Assembly (NCBI GenBank): GCA_038757905.1
Contig: JBCDGG010000004.1
Location: 11,563 to 75,562, forward strand
DNA length: 64,000 bases
Reading direction: 5' to 3'
Origin: HLUCCA09 sp038757905
GTDB lineage: Bacteria > Pseudomonadota > Alphaproteobacteria > Rhodobacterales > Rhodobacteraceae
The translations under genes were made by a program, and so were the position numbers. The notes under the pieces are model-generated. The model made no database searches, was not told the DNA's origin, and was given only the letters and a program-made list of their open reading frames with translations. This document shows positions 41,142-49,664 of this stretch, piece after piece. Each line of letters begins with the position of its first letter. Within the stretch, counting starts at the first letter, position 1.

Positions 41142-43865
41142 ATGGATGCGATCTGGGTGCTTATCTGCGGCTTCATGGTTTTGGACATGCAAGCTGGCTT
41201 TCTGTGCCTGGAAGCCGGACTCGCGCGCGCCAAGAACGCCTCCAACGTCGCGCTGAAGAATGTCAGCGACATCTGCATGGCCGCACTGTGCTACTGGCTC
41301 GTGGGCTTCGGGCTGATGTTCGGCGTATCCTTTGGCGGCGTCTTCGGCACGTCGTGGTTCGCGCCCGGCGCCACCACCACCGCGCTCGACATCGCGCCGT
41401 TTCTGTTCTTCCAGCTCGCCTTCGCGTCCACCGCGGTGACAATCGTCTCGGGAGCGGTCGCGGAGCGGGCCTCGTTCGCGGCCTATCTCGGGCTCAGCGT
41501 CGTCATGGCCGCGCTCATCTACCCGGTGGTGGGGCATGCGATCTGGGGCGGCGCCTTCCTGACGGACCAGAACGGGTGGCTCGCCGCGCTCGGCTTCATG
41601 GACTTCGCCGGTGCCACCGTCGTGCATTCGGTCGGGGGCTGGACGGCGCTGGTCTTCTGCATCTTCCTGGGCCCACGCCTGGGCCGGTTCGCCAGGGCCG
41701 GCCGGCGCTCGCGGCGGTTCGACCCAAGCTCGATGTCGCAGGCTGCGCTCGGCATCGTCTTCCTCTGGATCGGGTGGGCCGGGTTCAACGCCGGCTCGGC
41801 CCTGGCCTACGACGAATCCGTCGGGCCCATCGTTCTGCGCACGATGATCGGGGCGGCGTCGGGCGGGGCAACGGCGATGCTGGCCTCCTACCTGCTCTGG
41901 AGCCACCCCTCCGCGCATCTGACGCTCAACGGTGTCATCGCGGGCCTCGTCGCCGGAACGGCCGGCATCCACGTCTTCACCACCGGCGACGCCGCGGTGG
42001 CCGGGGCATTGGGCACGATGTCGATGCTTCTGGCGCGCTTTGCCATCGCCTGGTTCAGGATCGACGATGTGGTGGACGCAGTCCCCGTGCATCTGGCGCC
42101 GGGCATTCTCGGCACGCTCCTCGTCGCCATGCTGGGCGATCCGGCGGCGCTGTCCGCGGGCGGACGCCTGGATCAGTTAGCCGTGCAGGCCCTCGGCGTC
42201 GTGGCGGTGGCCGTCTGGACGGTGAGCGCGGCGTCGCTCGCGTTGTGGGCGATCGGCCGGGTTGGGCGCCTGCGCGTGCGCGCGCGCGAGGAACTCGTCG
42301 GCCTCGACACCGCGGAGCACCATATCGGCAACGCCTTCCTCGACCTCGTGGAAGAGATGAAGAGCCACCAGCGCACGGGCCGCTTCTCCTCCCGGGTGAC
42401 GGTGGATGCGTCGACCGAGGTCGGCATGGTCGCCTATCGCTACAACCGGGTTCTGGATCGGGTGGAGGCGGAAATCGCCGCCCGTATGGCCGCGGTGAAG
42501 AACGAGCGGCAGATGCGGCAGCTGATCGCGGATTCCTACTCCGCGCTCGAAGAGGCCCAGAAGGAGAGCGTGCATGCCGCGCGCCACGACCGCCTGACCG
42601 GTCTCGGCAACCGGCTGCTTTTGGACGAGATCGCGGGCGGGGTGGGCGACGGCTCCCAGGCGACGCTGCTGGTCATCGCCATCGACCTCGACCGGTTCAA
42701 ATCGATCAACGACCGGCACGGGCACGACGCCGGTGATGCCGTGCTCCGCGCGACGGCGGAGCGGATCCGCAGCGTCCTCCGTGCCGGGCGGGACTTTGGC
42801 TTCCGGATCGGAGGCGACGAGTTCGTGGTTCTTCTGGATTGGGAGGGGTCGACCGCGGATCCGCAGGACATGTGCGACGTCCTGCGCACCGATCTGACCG
42901 CCAAGGTGCCCTTTGGCGTCCTGCAACTGGAGCCGGGCGCGAGCATCGGCTACACGCTGTACCGCGCCGGCGCGCAATCGCTCAACGACTCGTTGCGGCA
43001 GGCCGATATGGCGCTCTATCGCGCCAAGCACGGCGGGCGTAACGACAGCATCGCCTACAGCGTGGACATCGGATCGACCTATACCGCGCATCTCGAAGAG
43101 CTGGAGTTCTTCAAGAACGCGTTTGCCCGCAATGAGATCTTCCCGATGTTCCAGCCCCAGATCGATGCGGCGACGGATCGCGTTATCGGCTGCGAGGTGC
43201 TGGCGCGCTGGAACCATCCCCGCCGCGGCGTCGTGACGCCCGATCACTTCCTGTCGCTCGCGGAGGAGCTGAACCTGCTGGCGGAGCTCGACGGCGTGAT
43301 CTTCGACCGGGCGCTCGAAGCCCACCAGGCGCTGCAATCCAAGGGGATCGTGCTGCAGAACCTCTCCGTCAACGTGTCGGCACGGCGGCTTGACAGCCCG
43401 GATCTGCTGCGGGAGTTGCGCGCGCGGCCGCTCCTGCCGCCCGGCCTTGCCTTCGAAATCCTCGAAACCGCGCATCTCGACACGCTCGATGCCGATCTGT
43501 CGTCGACCATGTCCGCCCTGAAGGAGATGGGCATCCGGATCGAGGTCGACGATTTCGGAACCGGCCATGCCTCGCTCGCCTCGATCCTCGCCTTGCGTCC
43601 AGACGCCCTCAAGATCGACCGCATGTTCGTCTCCGGCATCGACGTGGATCCGGATCGCCGCGAGTTGATGCGCGCCCTGCTGGAGATGGCATCGCGTCTC
43701 GGGGCGGAAACCGTGGTGGAGGGTGTTGAAACCGCCGACCATGTGAAGACGCTGGTGAGCCTCGGCGCGGGTCGTCTGCAGGGCTTCTACTACACGCGCC
43801 CTTTGCCGCTGGAGAGCTTCCTATCCTGGTTGGAGGCGCGGGCCGATGGCAGCCGGGCGGCCTAG
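41142..43865 (+). CDS. Ammonium transporter domain fused to GGDEF and EAL domains
   Basis: 907 residues. Residues 1 to about 378 are an Amt/MEP channel with D154 in MDFAGATVVH, twin histidines H162 (VVHSVGG) and H317 (VPVHLAPG), and the Phe-gate positions in FFQLAFAS and GWAGFNAGS, so conduction or binding of ammonium looks intact. A linker with HAMP-like character (about 395-480) leads to a GGDEF domain with GGDEF at 557-561; its I-site has Ala for the usual Arg. The C-terminal EAL domain has EVLARW, NVSARRL, EILET, DDFGTGHAS, KIDR and EGVET. It should sense external ammonium and set c-di-GMP. Confidence 0.92.
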   Translation: MDAIWVLICGFMVLDMQAGFLCLEAGLARAKNASNVALKNVSDICMAALCYWLVGFGLMFGVSFGGVFGTSWFAPGATTTALDIAPFLFFQLAFASTAVTIVSGAVAERASFAAYLGLSVVMAALIYPVVGHAIWGGAFLTDQNGWLAALGFMDFAGATVVHSVGGWTALVFCIFLGPRLGRFARAGRRSRRFDPSSMSQAALGIVFLWIGWAGFNAGSALAYDESVGPIVLRTMIGAASGGATAMLASYLLWSHPSAHLTLNGVIAGLVAGTAGIHVFTTGDAAVAGALGTMSMLLARFAIAWFRIDDVVDAVPVHLAPGILGTLLVAMLGDPAALSAGGRLDQLAVQALGVVAVAVWTVSAASLALWAIGRVGRLRVRAREELVGLDTAEHHIGNAFLDLVEEMKSHQRTGRFSSRVTVDASTEVGMVAYRYNRVLDRVEAEIAARMAAVKNERQMRQLIADSYSALEEAQKESVHAARHDRLTGLGNRLLLDEIAGGVGDGSQATLLVIAIDLDRFKSINDRHGHDAGDAVLRATAERIRSVLRAGRDFGFRIGGDEFVVLLDWEGSTADPQDMCDVLRTDLTAKVPFGVLQLEPGASIGYTLYRAGAQSLNDSLRQADMALYRAKHGGRNDSIAYSVDIGSTYTAHLEELEFFKNAFARNEIFPMFQPQIDAATDRVIGCEVLARWNHPRRGVVTPDHFLSLAEELNLLAELDGVIFDRALEAHQALQSKGIVLQNLSVNVSARRLDSPDLLRELRARPLLPPGLAFEILETAHLDTLDADLSSTMSALKEMGIRIEVDDFGTGHASLASILALRPDALKIDRMFVSGIDVDPDRRELMRALLEMASRLGAETVVEGVETADHVKTLVSLGAGRLQGFYYTRPLPLESFLSWLEARADGSRAA

Positions 43866-44203
43866 ACGATCCGCACCGGCGCCCATTGGAGCGCCGGCCA
43901 GAGACCCCGCGCGCAGTGCCCGCGACAAGGCTCCAGATCCGCAGGGGAAAGCGGGGCGACTTGGGAAAGGTTCGGCTGCGGCCCTCGCATGCGAGGGTGC
44001 GAGTGAGGCGCCTAAAGGACGTGAAGCGCCCACTGGCGGCGCCATGCGCGGCGGCGGATGCATCCTTCCGCTCCGGTGGCGTGCAGACCCGAACCGGATG
44101 ATCCGACGCGCGTCGATGCGTGCCGGAGAGAGGGATGCAGATGCCATGCCGCAGGGCCTTCTCCCGCCACAGGCGGGCCCCGCAGGCACGATGCCCATGC
44201 GCC
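43866..44203. other. Region between the Amt fusion and the zinc dehydrogenase gene
   Basis: 338 bases between convergent genes. It contains a CCGGCGC/GCGCCGG hairpin (43876-43897, eight-base loop) just after the Amt fusion stop, possibly a terminator but without a U-tail, and a perfect 16-base palindrome CCCTCGCATGCGAGGG at 43982-43997. No coding frame is convincing. Confidence 0.5.
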
Positions 44204-45193
44204 TCAACCAGGTACCACGATGGCGCGAACTTCTCCCTGCGGCGCCGCCTGGGAAATCACCTCCGGCGCTTCGGCGAGCGAGATCTGGCGCGTGATCAGC
44301 GGCGCCACATGGACCTCGCCGCTGTCGATCATGTGAGACGCGCGGGCATGGGTGAACGGGTTGAGAAAGGAGAAATGCACCTGAATCTCGCGGAACAGAA
44401 GATCAAAGGGCTCGATCGGCACCAGCGCGCCGCGGGGCAGAACCCCCAGAACCACAACCCGCCCGCCTGTTCGCGTCAGGCGTGGCGACATGGCGACGGT
44501 CTCGGCGACGCCGGCGCATTCCAGTACAAGATCGGCGCCATCGGGCCAATGATCGCGGGCCTCCTCTTCGGAGCCCGCGACAGCATGCGCGCCGAGCGAT
44601 AGCCCGAGCCCCTGTTTCGCCGCACTGCGCGTCAGCAATGTGACGTCGCCCCCCGCGATGCTCGCCAGTTGGACGGCCAGCAGACCGATCACACCGCCTC
44701 CGATCACCAGCACGCGCTCGCCGGGCCGCAGGTTTCCCAGATCCACCCCGTGCAGCGTGCAGGCCAGGGGCTCGCAAAAAGCGCCGAAGCGCGGATCGAG
44801 GTCCTGGGACAGCACGTGGGCCTTGTGGGCGGGAAAGGCGCAATACTCGGCGAACCCGCCGTCCCGCCCGATCCCCGTCGCAACGTTGTTCTGGCAGAGG
44901 TTGACCCGGCCCCTCGCACATTGCGCGCAGGCACCGCACCATGTGTTGGGATCGCATGTCACGCGCGTCCCGACGGCGAGGCCGGAGGCGCCGGCCTCCA
45001 CAACACGGCCGGAGAACTCGTGCCCCAAGGTCGTGCCCGGAACCGACGGGAACTCGCCCAGAAACAAGTGCCTGTCCGTCCCGCAAATGCCCGCGGCTTC
45101 CACCTGCACCACGATATCGCCGGGCCCGGGCTGCGGCTCCGGAACATCGACCGTGCGCAGATCGCCAACATCGAACAGCCGTGTCGCCATCAT
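44204..45193 (-). CDS. Zinc-dependent alcohol/polyol dehydrogenase
   Basis: 329 residues of the medium-chain dehydrogenase family. Catalytic zinc ligands C37, H58 and E59 (GICGTDRH and LGHEF) and the structural-zinc cysteines C86, C89, C92 and C100 are all present; the NAD Rossmann loop is VIGGGVIGLL (163-172). Relatives oxidise sorbitol, threonine or other secondary alcohols of sugars; the substrate here is unknown. It is last in the minus-strand sugar operon. ATG 45193 is chosen over 45190 and the TTG at 45208 because GGGGGGA precedes it at ideal spacing. Confidence 0.9.
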   Translation of the reverse strand: MMATRLFDVGDLRTVDVPEPQPGPGDIVVQVEAAGICGTDRHLFLGEFPSVPGTTLGHEFSGRVVEAGASGLAVGTRVTCDPNTWCGACAQCARGRVNLCQNNVATGIGRDGGFAEYCAFPAHKAHVLSQDLDPRFGAFCEPLACTLHGVDLGNLRPGERVLVIGGGVIGLLAVQLASIAGGDVTLLTRSAAKQGLGLSLGAHAVAGSEEEARDHWPDGADLVLECAGVAETVAMSPRLTRTGGRVVVLGVLPRGALVPIEPFDLLFREIQVHFSFLNPFTHARASHMIDSGEVHVAPLITRQISLAEAPEVISQAAPQGEVRAIVVPG

Positions 45194-45339
45194 GGCGGAT
45201 CCCCCCAAGGCAGTGCCTGCGCGGAAAGGCTAGCCCGGCCGCCTGCCCGCACAAAGGACTTATTGAGTTTCAGGGCCTTGCGGCCCATTGGACGGGATGC
45301 CGTTCGCGGCCTCGCGTCCGATCATCGTGGCACAAGACG

Positions 45340-46347
45340 TCATCTAGACGGCAGCTGTCTCTGCAGCGCATGCAGCGGTGGGATGGCGCCCGTGGCGGTC
45401 ATACCCTTCAGCGATGCGCGGGCGGCGGCGTTCGCCAGGTCCAACGCCTGTTCCGGCGTCCATCCTTCGTGCAGCGCGAACAGGATACCCGCGCAGAAGG
45501 CATCGCCTGCCCCGAGGTGGCTCGCAATCTCGCCCGGCGGCAGGGGATCGACGGGGGCGACGAATGTCGCGCCATCCGCGCCAGACCAAATCGCACAGGC
45601 CTCGCAATGGATGACGACCGCCTTGCAGACGCCTTTCTCTCGAAGGTCCCGGCCCATGCGAAAAAGAATGTGCGGATCGGTCGCCTGCTCCGGTCCGAGA
45701 TCGGCCCCCAACGCACGCGCGGCCTCGATCTCGTTGACGATGAGATAGTCGGTGACCGGTGCGGAAGCGGCCACGATCCGCTCGAACTCGCCATGCTGGG
45801 CAGAGACGAGATCAACGCAGGTGATCAGGCCGGCCCGCTGCGCGCGCGCCAGCACGCGGGCGGCTTCGGTGGCACCGTCGGGGCCGATCCGGTCCAACTC
45901 GCCCAGAAGCGTCAGGTATCCCAGATAGAAGAGGCGGGCGGGCGTACTGGCGAAGGTTCCCGCCGGAAAGTCGTCGGCGCACAAGGCATCGTTCGCGCCG
46001 GCCTGATAGAAGAAGGTGCGGCTGCGCCCGGCCACCGACATGACGTGGGTGTGCGCGGTCGGGATCCCGGCCTTCACGGCAAGCTGATCGGACGAAAGGC
46101 CAAGATCCTGGCAGGTGTGCTGGATGAAGGCACCGAACTCGTCGTCGCCGATAGCGCCCATCGGCCAGAGCGGCAGGCCGGTTTCGAACTTCGCCAGGGC
46201 GGCAATGACATTGGCCGCGCCTCCCCCGACGCCGCGGGTCTGACGGCCGATCCGCACCAGATCGCTTTCGGCCGGCCAATGCTCGATGTCGTGGACGAGA
46301 TCCACGATCCAGTTGCCCGCACAGATGATGCCGGACCGTTCTAGCAT
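45340..46347 (-). CDS. PfkB family carbohydrate kinase
   Basis: 335 residues. PfkB motifs are GGGAANVIAALAKF near the N-terminus and HLGAGDAFCAGILFALHEG near the C-terminus, with the catalytic base D282. Ribokinase-like enzymes phosphorylate a sugar or ketose hydroxyl with ATP. Together with the aldolase and two oxidoreductases in the same operon it suggests a ketose is phosphorylated and then cleaved. Confidence 0.88.
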   Translation of the reverse strand: MLERSGIICAGNWIVDLVHDIEHWPAESDLVRIGRQTRGVGGGAANVIAALAKFETGLPLWPMGAIGDDEFGAFIQHTCQDLGLSSDQLAVKAGIPTAHTHVMSVAGRSRTFFYQAGANDALCADDFPAGTFASTPARLFYLGYLTLLGELDRIGPDGATEAARVLARAQRAGLITCVDLVSAQHGEFERIVAASAPVTDYLIVNEIEAARALGADLGPEQATDPHILFRMGRDLREKGVCKAVVIHCEACAIWSGADGATFVAPVDPLPPGEIASHLGAGDAFCAGILFALHEGWTPEQALDLANAAARASLKGMTATGAIPPLHALQRQLPSR

Positions 46348-46450
46348 GGGCGCTGGCGACCCCCGCGTCCTGGCCGAACGCGAAACAGAAGGGCGGCCCC
46401 ATGCGCGGCGGCGGCCCGGAGCCAGCGCCCGTCGCGGCGCGCGTGGTCGG

Positions 46451-46473
46451 CGCGGCCGTCTTTTCCGGCCGCG
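46451..46473 (-). repeat. GC hairpin between the PfkB and Gfo/Idh genes
   Basis: Perfect 8-bp arms CGCGGCCG (46451-46458) and CGGCCGCG (46466-46473) around a seven-base T-rich loop. There is no U-tail, so it may be a processing or pause signal in the 193-base gap of the operon. Confidence 0.45.
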
Positions 46474-46540
46474 ACGCGGCGTGGCCCGGCCGACCGGCCA
46501 GGCTGCGGCACAGGCGCAGCGCCTCGTTCGCGTGCTTGCT

Positions 46541-47692
46541 TCATGGCGCCGGTCCGTAGGCCACAGGTTCGACGCTGTGACGCGTTCCGGCGGTGAGCGC
46601 GGCTGTCAGGATGGCGTGGTGGTCTGCGGCCTCGCGCGGTGTCACGCAGGGAAAGCCACGGCCGTCCCCCCCTGCGAGTTCATCGAGATACGCCGCCCAC
46701 ATCTGCTGCAGCGCATCGGGAAAACCGAACTCGAATATGCCGCCGGTGATGGCGGGGAACAGCGTCTGGAATCCGAGATCCTCGACCTGCCAGACCTGCG
46801 CGCCACCCGAATACGCCATCCACTGCCACTGACGCGGCGCCTGCGTGCTGAAGAAGGCGCTCTTGCGCGTCCCGAGGATACGGATGCTCCAGGTGTTGGA
46901 ATGGCCCGGCGCGATGCGCCATGTCTTCAGAACCAGCGGGAAGCCACCCCCGGCATCGTCGACATGGCCGGTGATCGTGGCATTGTCCCACGTCTCGCAT
47001 GGCACGGTCCCCCCCTGCCCGTCCGGGCGGGTGCGGAACCGATTGACCAGCGCGGCGGACACTCGGGCGGGCCGCCACCCCAGGCGCAAGGGGACGTGCA
47101 GCACATGCATCCCCAGATCGCCCATGCAGCCATAGGCGCCGTTCACGTCGACCATCCGCTTCCAGTTGATCGGCTTGTCGGGATTGAGGTCGGAGGCATG
47201 CAGAAAGGCGGCCTCGACCTCGATGATCTCTCCCAGATCCCCGCCACGGGCGAGGTTGATCACCTTCTGCGCGCCGGGAAAGTACGGCATCTCCGACGAA
47301 CAGCGCACCAAAAGGTCGGGATGGGCGTCGATGGCCGCCTGAATCCGGGCGTTGGCGGCCGCGTCGATCCCGAACGGCTTCTCACCGAAGAGGTGTTTGC
47401 CCGCCGCCAGGATCTCCGGATAGATCCGGTCGTGGAGATTGTGCGGCACGGCGCAATAGACGGCGTCGACCTCGGCATTCGCCAGCAAGGCGCGATACTC
47501 GTCCGTCACCTGACGCACCGTCGGCACGTTGTCGGAGAACCAGCGCGTCAGGTCTGGATTGAGGTCGCAGACGGCGACGATCTCGGGTCGGGCCCTCGTA
47601 TCGTTCAGGTGCAACCAGCGTGCGGCGGTCGAGGCAAACTCGCGCCCCATCAGCCCGCAGCCGATCACCCCGAATCTGACGACCTCGGTCAT
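46541..47692 (-). CDS. Gfo/Idh/MocA family oxidoreductase
   Basis: 383 residues. N-terminal Rossmann fold with FGVIGCGLMGREFA (about 7-20) and the family EKP motif at 104-106 (FGEKPFG), then the alpha/beta substrate domain. It reduces or oxidises a sugar or inositol-type substrate with NAD(P); the exact substrate is not visible. Its ATG overlaps the stop of the aldolase gene (ATGA), so they are coupled. Confidence 0.88.
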   Translation of the reverse strand: MTEVVRFGVIGCGLMGREFASTAARWLHLNDTRARPEIVAVCDLNPDLTRWFSDNVPTVRQVTDEYRALLANAEVDAVYCAVPHNLHDRIYPEILAAGKHLFGEKPFGIDAAANARIQAAIDAHPDLLVRCSSEMPYFPGAQKVINLARGGDLGEIIEVEAAFLHASDLNPDKPINWKRMVDVNGAYGCMGDLGMHVLHVPLRLGWRPARVSAALVNRFRTRPDGQGGTVPCETWDNATITGHVDDAGGGFPLVLKTWRIAPGHSNTWSIRILGTRKSAFFSTQAPRQWQWMAYSGGAQVWQVEDLGFQTLFPAITGGIFEFGFPDALQQMWAAYLDELAGGDGRGFPCVTPREAADHHAILTAALTAGTRHSVEPVAYGPAP

Positions 47693-48519
47693 GCGATCAT
47701 CGCAAGCGCATCGGCCACCGTCGCGCCGTCGTGCACGACCGCCATCAACGCCCGCGTCATGCCCGCGGGATCGGCGTGGTGGATCACGTTGCGGCCATAG
47801 ACGATGCCCTTCGCGCCTTGCTCCATCAGTGCCGATGTCCGGGTCAGGATCTCCTCGTCCGAAACCTTGCCGCCGCCCCGCACCAGCACCGGGACGCTTT
47901 GGGCAATCTCGACCACCCGGTGATACTCGGAGACATCATCGCACGGATCGGCCTTGATGATGTCCGCGCCGAGCTCCACCGCCTGGCGCACGAGCGGCAG
48001 GATCTTGTCGATATCGCCGTCGACCATGTAGCCGCCGCCGGCCTTGGCGTTGTCCTGCATCACGAGGGGCTCGATCATCAGCGGCATCCCTGCCTGATCG
48101 CACGGGCGTTTGAGCCCGTTGATGTTGGCGATGCAGGCCCGGTGCACCTCCGGCTGATCGGGAAGCATGAGCAGGTTGACGACGACGCAGGCGGCATCGA
48201 GCATCACGCCCTGATCCACCGCATCGGCGATCACCTCGGAGAAGAGGGTGCGCGGCAGCGGGTTGCCGTAGACATTCGCGATATCGGTGCGCAGCACCAG
48301 TGCGGGCCGCTGCTTGCCAGGGATGGCCTGCAGGATCGGCGCCGTTCCGGGCGGCAATTGTATCGCATCCGGCGCCGCAGCCGCGACCGTTGCGATCGCG
48401 CGATGCATGTTCTCGATCCCCCCCAGGAACCCCCGTTCGTTGAACATCCCATGGTCGATGGCCACGTCGAAGCAATGGCCTGACGTGCCGAAGAGACGGT
48501 TCATGCGTGCTGATTTCAT
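47689..48519 (-). CDS. Class I aldolase of the DhnA/LsrF/LacD group
   Basis: 276 residues of a TIM barrel. The Schiff-base lysine is K189 in GADIIKADP; the family's FDVAIDHG opening and the phosphate-binding loops VLVRGGGK and GIVYGRNV are present. Relatives cleave fructose-1,6-bisphosphate, tagatose-1,6-bisphosphate, 6-deoxy-6-sulfofructose-1-phosphate or AI-2 phosphate. Which of these applies cannot be decided from sequence alone. It follows the transporter ATPase gene by 44 bases. Confidence 0.83.
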   Translation of the reverse strand: MKSARMNRLFGTSGHCFDVAIDHGMFNERGFLGGIENMHRAIATVAAAAPDAIQLPPGTAPILQAIPGKQRPALVLRTDIANVYGNPLPRTLFSEVIADAVDQGVMLDAACVVVNLLMLPDQPEVHRACIANINGLKRPCDQAGMPLMIEPLVMQDNAKAGGGYMVDGDIDKILPLVRQAVELGADIIKADPCDDVSEYHRVVEIAQSVPVLVRGGGKVSDEEILTRTSALMEQGAKGIVYGRNVIHHADPAGMTRALMAVVHDGATVADALAMIA

Positions 48520-48563
48520 GGTTCTTGTGTCCCTAGGTATCGAGAAGGCCGGCGCGTGTTCGG

Positions 48564-49658
48564 TCAGCCTGCTGTGCGAAGGCGCCGCCCCGTGGAAACA
48601 TCGAAATAGCAGGCCGCCCCCGGATCGAAAGAGATGCCCGCTGCGCTGTCGACCGCAACCTCAAAATCCTTCGGCATCTTGACGACGAGCGGCGTGTCCC
48701 CGGCCCGGAACGTGACAAGCGATTGATCGCCCGTCATTTCGAGCGTGTAGACCAGCGCGTCCAACTGGCCCTCCCCGGCGGCGACGACGGTGCAATCCTC
48801 CGGGCGGAACCCCACCGTGACGGAAGGGCAGTCGGCCTGCCCCGGGGCCGGAAGCGAGATGCCCGGCCCGGTGAACACACCGTCCTTCAAGGCACCTTCG
48901 ACGAAGTTCATCGGGGGAGAGCCCATGAACCCCGCCACGAACAGGTTCGAGGGATTGGAATAGACCTCCTTCGGGGTGCCAAGCTGCTGCAACTCCCCGT
49001 CCTTCATGATCGCAACGCGATGGGCCAGGGTCATCGCTTCGATCTGGTCGTGAGTGACGTAGACCGTGGTGATGCCGAGGGTGTTCTGCATGTGCTTGAG
49101 CTCGGCGCGCATGTTGCCACGCAACTTGGCGTCGAGGTTCGACAGCGGCTCGTCCATCAGAAACACGGAAGGCCGGCGGACGATGGCGCGCGCCAGCGCC
49201 ACCCGCTGCCGTTGCCCGCCCGACAGCTGCCCCGGAAGACGCTCCAGCAGATCCTGAAGCTCCACTTGTTCGGCGGCGGCGCGTATGGCGGCCTCCATCT
49301 CGGCCTTCGGCGTCTTGGCGACCTTGAGCGGGAAGCCGATGTTCTCACCCACCGTCTTGTGCGGATAGAGCGCGTAGGATTGAAACACCATGGCGATGTC
49401 GCGATACTTCGGCAGCACTTCGGTGACGTCCCGGTCGCCGATGGTCAGGGTTCCGCTGGTGATGCTCTCCAGCCCCGCGATCATCCGCAGCGCGGTCGAC
49501 TTGCCGCAGCCCGACGGGCCGAGCAGCACCAGAAACTCTCCCGGGTCGACGTCGAGCGACAGGTCCTTCAGGGCGTGAAACGCTCCGTAGTACTTGTTCA
49601 TCTGCCGGACGGAGATGCCCTTGGCGGCGGCTGTCATCACCGAGGATGGCGCGTTCAT
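48564..49658 (-). CDS. Sugar ABC transporter ATPase (MalK/UgpC type)
   Basis: 364 residues: Walker A LGPSGCGKST (46-55), Q-loop VFQSYALYP, signature LSGGQRQRVALARA, Walker B VFLMDEPLSNLD, and a C-terminal OB-fold regulatory region. It powers the MalFG-type permeases encoded just upstream, six bases before it. CUT1-family importers carry disaccharides, glycerol-3-phosphate and other sugars. Confidence 0.95.
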   Translation of the reverse strand: MNAPSSVMTAAAKGISVRQMNKYYGAFHALKDLSLDVDPGEFLVLLGPSGCGKSTALRMIAGLESITSGTLTIGDRDVTEVLPKYRDIAMVFQSYALYPHKTVGENIGFPLKVAKTPKAEMEAAIRAAAEQVELQDLLERLPGQLSGGQRQRVALARAIVRRPSVFLMDEPLSNLDAKLRGNMRAELKHMQNTLGITTVYVTHDQIEAMTLAHRVAIMKDGELQQLGTPKEVYSNPSNLFVAGFMGSPPMNFVEGALKDGVFTGPGISLPAPGQADCPSVTVGFRPEDCTVVAAGEGQLDALVYTLEMTGDQSLVTFRAGDTPLVVKMPKDFEVAVDSAAGISFDPGAACYFDVSTGRRLRTAG

Positions 49659-49664
49659 CTCCCC

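Noticed and set aside
47689..48519. Calling the aldolase a sulfofructose-1-phosphate aldolase, with a link to xsc
   Set aside because: The family spans several substrates; xsc is over 40 kb away and no sulfoquinovosidase or sulfosugar isomerase gene is seen.
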